Assembly: GCA_937958295.1 (NCBI GenBank)
Contig: CALFEY010000311.1
Coordinates: 1-16,933, forward strand
Length of the DNA: 16,933 nucleotides
From: an uncultured Pseudomonadota bacterium
Lineage (GTDB): Bacteria > Pseudomonadota > Gammaproteobacteria > Burkholderiales > Casimicrobiaceae
Direction: 5' to 3'
The notes beneath the pieces were generated by a model, which had not been told where the DNA came from, ran no database searches, and worked only from the letters and a program-made list of their open reading frames with translations. How positions within the stretch are numbered: the stretch's first letter is position 1; every line of letters starts with the position of its first letter. Of this stretch, positions 7,015-12,765 are shown in pieces. A program made the position numbers and the translations under genes.

Positions 7015-7767
7015 ATGGCACACGACAAGCATCGCGTCGCGCTGGTGACGGGCGGCATGGGAGGCCTCGGCGAGGCGATCTGCATCAAGATGGCCGCGCT
7101 CGGCTACACCGTGGTCACCACGTATTCGCCGGGGAACACGAAGGCCAGCGAGTGGCTCGCCGCGATGAAGCAGCAGGGCTACGACTTCAAGGCGTATCCG
7201 TGCGACGTGGCCGACTGGGAGTCGGCCGCCGCATGCGTGAAGAAGGTCGCGGAAGAAGTGGGACCCGTCGACGTGCTCGTGAACAATGCCGGCATCACCC
7301 GCGACATGACCTTCAAGAAGATGGACAAGTCGAACTGGGACGCGGTGATGAAGACCAACCTCGACTCCTGCTTCAACATGACGAAGCAGGTGTGCGACGG
7401 CATGGCCGAGCGCGGCTGGGGCCGCGTGATCAACATCTCGTCGGTGAACGGGCAGAAGGGCGCCTTCGGCCAGACCAACTACTCCGCCGCCAAGGCGGGC
7501 ATGCACGGCTTCACCAAGGCGCTGGCCCTCGAGTACGCGCGCAAGGGCGTCACCTCCAATACCATCTCGCCGGGCTACATCGGTACCAAGATGGTCATGG
7601 CCATCCCGAGCGAGGTGCTCGACAGCAAGATCATTCCGCAAATTCCGATGGGCCGCCTCGGCAAGCCGGAAGAGGTGGCAGGGCTCGTGGCGTATCTCGC
7701 GAGCGAGGAAGCCGCCTTCCTCACCGGAGCCAACATCGCCATCAATGGCGGCCAGCACATGTTCTGA
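7015..7767 (+). CDS. phaB: Acetoacetyl-CoA reductase (NADPH)
   Basis: The 250-aa short-chain dehydrogenase reduces acetoacetyl-CoA to (R)-3-hydroxybutyryl-CoA, the monomer donor for PHB. The cofactor loop TGGMGGLG (12-19), the NNAG motif (about 90-93), and the catalytic triad in NISSVNGQKGAFGQTNYSAAK (Ser143, Tyr156, Lys160) are all present. The end, INGGQHMF, matches the family. ATG at 7015 is preceded by CAGGAGGA (7001-7008), 6 nt upstream; a longer open frame to the left overlaps phaA and is not used. The next gene starts 15 bp after the phaB stop, so transcription may continue into the secreted-protein pair. The ribosome binding site has 8 nt of perfect complementarity to a hairpin loop downstream of phaP (see the findings). 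Confidence 0.96.
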   Translation: MAHDKHRVALVTGGMGGLGEAICIKMAALGYTVVTTYSPGNTKASEWLAAMKQQGYDFKAYPCDVADWESAAACVKKVAEEVGPVDVLVNNAGITRDMTFKKMDKSNWDAVMKTNLDSCFNMTKQVCDGMAERGWGRVINISSVNGQKGAFGQTNYSAAKAGMHGFTKALALEYARKGVTSNTISPGYIGTKMVMAIPSEVLDSKIIPQIPMGRLGKPEEVAGLVAYLASEEAAFLTGANIAINGGQHMF

Positions 7768-7782
7768 AAGGCAACACCCTTC

Positions 7783-10467
7783 ATGCCTCGTGTACCGTTT
7801 AGCGGCGCCTCCGGCGCCGTTCTCGTCATGGGTGCCGCGCTCGCCGCGATGGTGCACGCGCAGCAACCCACGGCCGTGCAATCGAATGCGATCCGCTCGG
7901 CATGCCGTGCCGACTTCATGGCCAACTGCAGCGGCGTCACGCCGGGAGGCGCCGAGGCGCTGGCCTGCCTGAAGAGCAACGCCGCCAAGGCTTCGCCCGG
8001 CTGTCAGCAGGCATTGGCCGCGGCGAGCGGAGGTGCGGCAACCCCGGCTGCGGCCGGCGTCGCCGCGGCGAGCGCGCCCACGTCGGCGGGCGGGGCCGCG
8101 GCGGCAGCCACCTCCCCGCTTGTTCCCGACACGCCGGGCCGCTGGCCGCACCAAGTCACCGGCCCCGGCGGCGCGGCCACGATCTACCAGCCGCAGGTCG
8201 TGTCCTGGCCGGCGCGGGCCACGCTCAACACGCGCATGGCCATCGGCCTTACGCCCGCGGGCGAGAAGACGCCCATCCTCGGCGCGATCGAAGTGGCCTT
8301 CGTCACGCAGACCGATCTCGCCGAGCGCACCGTGGTCCTGACCGACCCCAAGCTCGTCTCGGCGAAGTTTCCGTCGGTCGACGCCGCCCGCTCGGCGCAG
8401 TTCGAGGGGCGCATCCGCGAGGCGCTCGCCGGCATGGGCGTGAAGCGCGTGCCGCTCGCCATGGTGACCGCAAGCCTGCGCGAGCAGGAGAAGCCGCCTG
8501 CAGTGGCGCTCGACAACACGCCGCCGCGCATCTTCACGAGCACGCGCCCGGCGAGCCTCGTGGTCTTCGACGGCAACCCCGTGTTCGTGCCGGTGACGGG
8601 CACCTCGCTATCGTTCGCGGTCAACACCAACTGGGACGTGTTCCGCGACAGCGCCACCAGCACGCTCTACCTCCTCAACAACGGCGGCTGGCTCATGGCT
8701 GCCGATGCGCAGGGGCCATGGATGCCGGCGGGCACGTTGCCGCCCGTGTTCGCCGCGCTACCCAACGACCGCAACTTCGCCGATGTGAAGAAGGCGATCC
8801 CGGGGCGCGCGTTCACGCCCGCCACCGTGCCCACGATCTTCGTATCGACCACGCCCGCCGCCATCATCGCGACGAGCGGTCCGCCGCAGTTCACGCCGAT
8901 CCCGAGCACGTCGCTATCGTATGTGGCCAACACCGACGCCGCCCTCTTTCGCGACCGGCGCGGTTCGTATTACTACCTCGTGTCCGGCCGCTGGTTCTCG
9001 GCCGCGAGCCTCGACGGTCCGTGGACGTTCGCCACCGCCTCGCTGCCCGACGACTTCAAGCGCATCCCGCCCACCGGCCCGCGCGGCTTTGTGCTGGTAT
9101 CGGTCCCCGGCACGCCGCAGGCGGAGGAGGCCCTCATCGAGGCGCAGATCCCGCAGCAGGGCACGCTCTCGCGCGCCACGGCCAAGCTCGATATCGTGTA
9201 TGCCGGCACGCCGCAGTTCGCGCCCGTCCCGGGCACGCCGCTTACCTACGCCACCAATACGTCGTTTCAAGTGGTGCGCGCGGGCGAGGCGTATTACTCC
9301 TGCTACCAGGGCGCGTGGTTCGCCGCACCCGCCGCCACGGGACCTTGGACGCTCGCCGCCACCGTGCCGCAGGTGATCTACACGATCCCCCCCTCGAGCC
9401 CGCTGTACCCGTGCACCTACGTGAAGGTCTACGCCGCCACGCCCACGACCGTGACCTATGGCTACACCGCCGGTTACACGATGGGCTTCGTCACCGCGGG
9501 CGTGGTGGTGTATGGCACGGGCTACTACTATCCGCCCTACATCTACCCGGGTCCCGTGCCCATCTACTACCCGTATCCCGTGTCCTACGCCGGGGCCACG
9601 TACTACAACGCCACCACCGGCGCCTGGGCGCACGGCGGCGCGATCTACGGCCCTTACGCCGGTGCGCGCGCCGGCACGGCCTACAACCCGAACACCGGCG
9701 CCTGGGCGCAGGGCGGCTCGGTCTACGGCCCCTATGGCGGGGCCGGCGCGTTCTCGGCCTACAATCCGTCCAACGGGAGCTACGCCCGGGGCAGCGCGGT
9801 ATACGGCCCCGACGGCGCGGCCGGCAACGCGAGCTGGTACAACGCGAACACCGGGCGATCCGGCTCCACCCAGCAGAACAGCAATGCCTACGGCCGCTGG
9901 GGCTCGTCAACGATCAGCGGTCCCAACCAGACGGTGCACACGCAGAGCCAGAGCAACGCGCAGGGCAGCGCCGGCTCGTTCAGCTCATCGAGCGGCGCCA
10001 AGGGCGCCGCCGTGTCTGGCTCGGGCGGCAACCGCGCCGGCGCCGTGCAGACCTCCGGCGGCGATGTGTACGCGGGCGCCGACGGCAACGTCTACAAGAA
10101 GACCGACGACGGCTGGCAGAAGTACGACAACGGCTCCTGGAACAACGTCGACAAGCCGCAGAGCACGCGCAGCGGAAGCACGGCGACGACCGCGCAGCCT
10201 GCCGCCAATGCGCAAGCGCGATCGGCGTCCACCGAGAGCGCGCAGGCACGCGCGGCCGCGCCGGCATCGACGTCGACGTCCGCATCGCGGCAAGGCAGTT
10301 ACCAGGGCAGTGCCCAGGGCCGCTTCGAAGGTTCCGCTCAGCTCGAGCAGGATCGCAGCGCGCGCATGACCGGCGGCGCGCGTCAGCAGCAGTTCGAAAG
10401 CGCGCGCGGCAGCTTTGCCGGCCGCGGCGGCAGCGCCGCCACTGGACGCAGCGGTTTCCATCGGTAA
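7783..10467 (+). CDS. Large exported repeat protein with four-cysteine motif and YNPxTGAWA tandem repeats
   Basis: The 894-aa product has a signal peptide cleaved near VHA-QQ (residue 26). Residues 37-79 carry four cysteines (41, 49, 62, 74) in ACRADFMANCSGVTPGG and ACLKSNAAKASPGC, resembling a GLG1-type cysteine-rich repeat. Then come three related blocks of roughly 70-80 residues (about 249-326, 350-428, 469-537), each with F.P.PGT.L.Y..NT, a VFR/LFR-like strand, YYL.SG.WF.A and GPW. Next is a Tyr/Pro-rich stretch (575-602) and 26-residue YNPxTGAWAxGGxxYGPY units (starting at 608, 634, 660, 686). The tail is Ser/Gly/Ala-rich with a GNVYKKTDDGWQKYDNGSW motif (768-786). From memory, similar proteins are sometimes labelled carbohydrate-binding V/XII; function is unknown. 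A cell-surface or periplasmic role is likely. It lies 15 bp after phaB and 17 bp before another exported-protein gene. Confidence 0.8.
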   Translation: MPRVPFSGASGAVLVMGAALAAMVHAQQPTAVQSNAIRSACRADFMANCSGVTPGGAEALACLKSNAAKASPGCQQALAAASGGAATPAAAGVAAASAPTSAGGAAAAATSPLVPDTPGRWPHQVTGPGGAATIYQPQVVSWPARATLNTRMAIGLTPAGEKTPILGAIEVAFVTQTDLAERTVVLTDPKLVSAKFPSVDAARSAQFEGRIREALAGMGVKRVPLAMVTASLREQEKPPAVALDNTPPRIFTSTRPASLVVFDGNPVFVPVTGTSLSFAVNTNWDVFRDSATSTLYLLNNGGWLMAADAQGPWMPAGTLPPVFAALPNDRNFADVKKAIPGRAFTPATVPTIFVSTTPAAIIATSGPPQFTPIPSTSLSYVANTDAALFRDRRGSYYYLVSGRWFSAASLDGPWTFATASLPDDFKRIPPTGPRGFVLVSVPGTPQAEEALIEAQIPQQGTLSRATAKLDIVYAGTPQFAPVPGTPLTYATNTSFQVVRAGEAYYSCYQGAWFAAPAATGPWTLAATVPQVIYTIPPSSPLYPCTYVKVYAATPTTVTYGYTAGYTMGFVTAGVVVYGTGYYYPPYIYPGPVPIYYPYPVSYAGATYYNATTGAWAHGGAIYGPYAGARAGTAYNPNTGAWAQGGSVYGPYGGAGAFSAYNPSNGSYARGSAVYGPDGAAGNASWYNANTGRSGSTQQNSNAYGRWGSSTISGPNQTVHTQSQSNAQGSAGSFSSSSGAKGAAVSGSGGNRAGAVQTSGGDVYAGADGNVYKKTDDGWQKYDNGSWNNVDKPQSTRSGSTATTAQPAANAQARSASTESAQARAAAPASTSTSASRQGSYQGSAQGRFEGSAQLEQDRSARMTGGARQQQFESARGSFAGRGGSAATGRSGFHR
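9604..9915 (+). repeat. Four 78-bp (26-codon) tandem repeats inside the 894-aa gene
   Basis: Units begin at 9604, 9682, 9760 and 9838 and encode YN-A/P-x-T/N-G-A/S-W/Y-A-x-G-G/S-x-x-YGPY/D. The spacing is exactly 78 bp. The first three units are well conserved in protein; the fourth has diverged after YNANTGRSG. Silent third-position differences are common, so these are old repeats rather than a recent expansion. Confidence 0.75.
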
Positions 10468-10484
10468 CCGGGAAGGAGCACCTG

Positions 10485-10952
10485 ATGAGCCATCTCACGC
10501 AACGCCGTCGCGTGATCGCGCTGGCCGCGGTCGCCCTGACGCTCGCCTCCACGATCGCCGAGGCGCAATGGGTGATGCTCGCCCGTCGCGCCGTGGGGCG
10601 CGTGGAGCAGATGTCCCAGCAGTCGCCGCAACCCAACGGCCCGAGCTACGACACCGCGGCGGTGATGCTCGAGGTGCCCGCCGACAAGGTCTACGCGGCC
10701 GTGCTCACCAGCATCCGCAATCGCCAGGACCTGCGCATCACGCGCGAGGATCCGGCGGCGCAGATCGTGCAGTTCACCAACGGGCAGCAGATCGCGGGCA
10801 TCAACGTGTCGCCCATTGGCGAGAGCCTCACGCACATGATGATCACGTCGGCCCACACCGGCAGGGAGCCCGACGCCGCGGCCATGGTGCTCAATGCCGT
10901 GCTGCGCGTGTGCAAGGACATGAACGTGGAGTGCTCGCAGGCGCGGCAGTAG
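10485..10952 (+). CDS. Small exported protein, partner of the 894-aa protein
   Basis: The 155-aa product has a basic N-terminus (MSHLTQRRRV), a hydrophobic core and a probable cleavage after IAEA (residue 27), leaving a mature domain of about 128 residues. The mature part shows alternating strands and helices: MLEVPADKVYAAVLTSIRNR, then LRITREDPAAQIVQFTNGQQ, then MMITSAHTG and a C-terminal helix VLNAVLRVCKDM. That pattern fits a small alpha/beta domain of the kind found in many periplasmic proteins and lipoproteins, but I cannot name the family. It starts 17 bp after the 894-aa gene with GGAAGGAG upstream of the ATG, so the two are surely one transcription unit and probably act together in the envelope. 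Confidence 0.8.
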   Translation: MSHLTQRRRVIALAAVALTLASTIAEAQWVMLARRAVGRVEQMSQQSPQPNGPSYDTAAVMLEVPADKVYAAVLTSIRNRQDLRITREDPAAQIVQFTNGQQIAGINVSPIGESLTHMMITSAHTGREPDAAAMVLNAVLRVCKDMNVECSQARQ

Positions 10953-10980
10953 GACGCGCCGCACCCCCTGGCGGCCTCCA

Positions 10981-11015
10981 TAAAAAAACGCCCTGCGATT
11001 GGCATCGCAGGGCGT
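10981..11015 (-). terminator. Rho-independent terminator of phaP (and of the candidate sRNA)
   Basis: Read on the minus strand, ACGCCCTGCGA and TCGCAGGGCGT make a perfect 11-bp GC-rich stem with a 6-nt loop (11015-10988), followed at once by a run of seven T. This is a textbook intrinsic terminator facing the phaP direction, about 160 nt beyond the phaP stop. On the plus strand there is no T run, so it is not a good terminator for the 155-aa gene. Confidence 0.9.
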
Positions 11016-11145
11016 CGGAGGCTGTATCAATCAGGAGGAGGAGACCGATACAGTAGGAGACATCACCATCAGTTTCCGAAGTGGGGACCGGTTGGGGGGT
11101 TTCAAGCCCGGTCCCGCACTTCGCCGCCGGACCAGGTCCGGCGCA
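10981..11145 (-). ncRNA. Candidate phaP 3'UTR-derived small RNA with anti-Shine-Dalgarno loop
   Basis: In the phaP direction, four hairpins follow one another. H1 is CGCCGGACC/GGTCCGGCG (11143-11125). H2 is a 15-bp stem with one bulge (11123-11077). H3 has CTGTATC/GATACAG arms (11053-11022) around the 18-nt loop GGTCTCCTCCTCCTGATT. H4 is the intrinsic terminator. A CU-rich loop plus a U-tailed terminator is the architecture of Hfq-type small RNAs. I see no strong promoter of its own (TTGAAA at 11105-11100 lacks a good -10), so processing from the phaP mRNA is more likely. Existence as a stable RNA is inference. Confidence 0.45.
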
Positions 11146-11171
11146 GTTTCTCGGCAGCCCTAGAGGTTGCC

Positions 11172-11714
11172 TTAGGCGCGCTTGGCGGACTTGACGGCCT
11201 TGCTCGCCGTGGCGGCCGCGGCACGGACGTTGGCGTCGGCCAGGCTTGCGACCTGCTTGGAGGCCTTCTGGAACTGGTCGAAGGCCGCCGTGGTGGCAGC
11301 GAGCGTCGACTTGAACGCGTTCACGGCCACGTCGGAGCCGGCGGGGGCCGACTTGCTGGCCTTGTCCACGAACGCGGCCATGCCCTTGCTGTACACGCCG
11401 AACGATTCTTCGGCCAGCGCGGAGTAGCCGGCCTGGGCTTCGGTAGCGAGCTCGTACAGGTGACGCGAGTAGCCCATGGCGGATTGCATCTGCGCTTCGG
11501 CGAACTTGGTGCGCAGGGCGAGCAGGTCCTGCACGTCCTTGACGGCAGCCACGGCATTCGCGCTCTCGACGGACTGCGCGAAGACGCTCTTGGCGGCGCC
11601 GAGCTGGAACTTCACCAGCTTCTCGGTGGCTTCGAGGGACAGCGCCGCGAACTTCGTCGCTTGCGCCACGTTCGCCTTGTTGATCTCGGTGATATCCTGG
11701 GTCGGGTTGTACAT
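11172..11714 (-). CDS. phaP: Phasin family protein (PHA granule coat)
   Basis: The 180-aa product is a typical Phasin_2 protein: MYNPTQDITEINKANVAQAT, then long amphipathic helices (LEATEKLVKFQLGAAKSVFA; DLLALRTKFAEAQMQSAMGY), and an Ala/Lys-rich tail ending ASKAVKSAKRA. Phasins coat PHA granules, limit their size and coalescence, and are made in step with polymer. The start ATG at 11714 follows AAGGAAG; the frame stays open further upstream but that region has no phasin-like sequence and holds the leader and promoter. The gene is divergent from phaR with two candidate PhaR operators between them, consistent with release of repression when granules titrate PhaR. It is convergent with the exported-protein pair, and its 3' region ends in a strong terminator. 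Confidence 0.93.
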   Translation of the reverse strand: MYNPTQDITEINKANVAQATKFAALSLEATEKLVKFQLGAAKSVFAQSVESANAVAAVKDVQDLLALRTKFAEAQMQSAMGYSRHLYELATEAQAGYSALAEESFGVYSKGMAAFVDKASKSAPAGSDVAVNAFKSTLAATTAAFDQFQKASKQVASLADANVRAAAATASKAVKSAKRA

Positions 11715-11945
11715 GTTGCTTCCTTTCGGGTCAGTGAGGGTCCGGAGACGGGCACGTCGACGTCCTGTAAGCTGCGCACCATCCTCGCGCACGCGCTCGA
11801 GGCGTTTGAAGGTGCGTGAGCGGTCCCAAAGGCGTCGAACTAACGGCCGCTCGCGGCCAGCTTCGGGGCAGTACCACGGCTCCGGGGGAGCGCAACGCTC
11901 CTTCCAACTCCGTGGCGGCCGCCGACCTCTTTGCTGCACCGCACA
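11715..11945 (-). other. Long leader of phaP
   Basis: If transcription begins about 7 nt after the TACAAT box, the phaP mRNA has a leader of roughly 230 nt. It contains at least two hairpins: GGAGCG-CAA-CGCTCC (11887-11901) and GGCCG-CTCG-CGGCC (11845-11858). No small ORF with a ribosome binding site is evident. Whether it is regulatory is unknown. Confidence 0.4.
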
Positions 11946-11948
11946 ATT
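11930..11948 (-). promoter_or_regulatory. Candidate PhaR operator at the phaP transcription start
   Basis: Plus strand TTTGCTGCACCGCACAATT contains CTGC-N3-GCAC, close to the CTGC-N3-GCAG-type motif known for PhaR in other bacteria. It covers the predicted phaP +1 (about 11945) and matches the second copy at 11987-12005 in 15 of 19 positions. Confidence 0.6.
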
Positions 11949-11951
11949 CCT

Positions 11952-11980
11952 ATTGTAGGGACCGTGTCCGGCAAGGTCAA
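11952..11980 (-). promoter_or_regulatory. Sigma70-type promoter of phaP
   Basis: On the minus strand TTGACC (11980-11975), a 17-bp spacer, and TACAAT (11957-11952) form a near-consensus promoter (5 of 6 at each box). It points at phaP and is flanked on both sides by TGC-N3-GCA repeats. Confidence 0.82.
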
Positions 11981-11986
11981 GCACTT

Positions 11987-12005
11987 TTTTGTGCGTCGCA
12001 CAATT
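11987..12005 (+). promoter_or_regulatory. Second candidate PhaR operator, upstream of the phaP -35
   Basis: TTTTGTGCGTCGCACAATT includes the perfect palindrome GTGCG-T-CGCAC (11991-12001), that is GTGC-N3-GCAC. It is adjacent to a T run and lies between the phaP -35 and the phaR promoter, so it could serve both phaP repression and phaR autoregulation. Confidence 0.6.
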
Positions 12006-12031
12006 TCTGGGCCTGTTCCGCCCCACAAAGT

Positions 12032-12061
12032 CAAACATTCGATAAATCAGTGGGTTATAAT
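12032..12061 (+). promoter_or_regulatory. Probable promoter of phaR
   Basis: A perfect TATAAT (12056-12061) is preceded after 18 bp by CAAACA (12032-12037; last three bases match the -35 consensus). The predicted start near 12068 leaves a leader of about 35 nt with GGAG before the phaR ATG. Confidence 0.6.
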
Positions 12062-12102
12062 CGGCAAATGAGCCGCCCGGCGCGCGTGTGGAGAACAACC
12101 CG

Positions 12103-12672
12103 ATGACCGACGCAGTCCGCACCATCAAGAAGTACCCGAACCGGCGCTTGTACGACACGGCCAACAGCGGCTACATCACGCTCACGGACGTGAAGCAGAT
12201 GGTGTTGGAGAACATCGACTTCGTCGTCGTCGATGCCAAATCGGGCGAGGACCTCACGCGGGCGATCCTGCTGCAGATCATCCTCGACGAGGAAGGCGCG
12301 GGCATGCCCATGTTCAGCTCCGAGATGCTCGCGCAGATGATCCGCTTCTACGGCACCGCCCAGCAGACGGTGATGGGGCAGTACATGGAGCAGAACGTGA
12401 AGGCCTTCCTCGCGATCCAGAAGAAGCTCCAGGACCAGGCCAAATCCGTCTACGGCGACAAGATGCTGCTCACGCCCGACCTGTGGAAGCAGTTCATGCA
12501 GATGCAAGCGCCCGCCATGCAGGGCATGCTCGGCAACTATCTCGAGCAAAGCGCCAAGCTCTTCATGGACATGCAGCAGCGCATGCAGGATCAGACGCGC
12601 GGCATGTTCACCACCTTCCCGTTCCCGCCGTTCGGCGCCACGCCCCCTCCCGACGACGACCGCAAGCGCTGA
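12103..12672 (+). CDS. phaR: Polyhydroxyalkanoate synthesis repressor
   Basis: The 189-aa protein carries the conserved PHB/PHA accumulation regulator N-terminal domain (IKKYPNRRLYDTANSGYITL at about 7-26, through LTRAILLQIILDEE). It is followed by methionine/glutamine-rich helices (SSEMLAQMIRFYG; LWKQFMQMQAPAM; FMDMQQRMQDQTRGMF) typical of the granule-sensing part. PhaR represses phaP and often itself, and leaves DNA when it binds nascent PHA granules. ATG at 12103 is chosen because GGAG sits 9 nt upstream; an in-frame GTG at 12088 has no ribosome binding site. It is divergent from phaP and followed by rimO, a neighbour pair I associate with betaproteobacteria. The acidic/basic end PPPDDDRKR is unremarkable. 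Confidence 0.94.
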   Translation: MTDAVRTIKKYPNRRLYDTANSGYITLTDVKQMVLENIDFVVVDAKSGEDLTRAILLQIILDEEGAGMPMFSSEMLAQMIRFYGTAQQTVMGQYMEQNVKAFLAIQKKLQDQAKSVYGDKMLLTPDLWKQFMQMQAPAMQGMLGNYLEQSAKLFMDMQQRMQDQTRGMFTTFPFPPFGATPPPDDDRKR

Positions 12673-12680
12673 TTCCGTCC

Positions 12681-12715
12681 GATGCGGCGCAATAAGCGCA
12701 CGTTTCCGCCGCATC
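12681..12715 (+). terminator. Inverted repeat between phaR and rimO
   Basis: GATGCGGCG (12681-12689) and CGCCGCATC (12707-12715) form a perfect 9-bp stem with a 17-nt loop. Part of it overlaps an alternative small stem, GCGC-AATAA-GCGC (12687-12699). There is no T run after it, so it may be a weak terminator, an attenuator-like switch, or an mRNA processing site. Confidence 0.4.
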
Positions 12716-12765
12716 GTGTTGCATCGCGTTAAGCCCCGCACCGCGCCTCCGCGCGCCCATTCGCC

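Noticed and set aside
7902..10484. Upstream extension of the 155-aa gene's open frame through the 894-aa gene
   Set aside because: The part before 10485 is arginine-rich shadow sequence of the 894-aa gene in another frame. The signal peptide and the Shine-Dalgarno site fix the start at 10485.
11033..11043. AGGAGGAGGAG on the plus strand as a ribosome binding site
   Set aside because: No start codon follows at a usable distance and no plausible frame begins there. It is better explained as the complement of the CU-rich loop on the minus strand.
11715..12164. N-terminal extension of the phasin frame to 330 residues
   Set aside because: The extension would cross the phaP promoter and operators and start inside phaR; the phasin begins at MYNPTQ with a good ribosome binding site.
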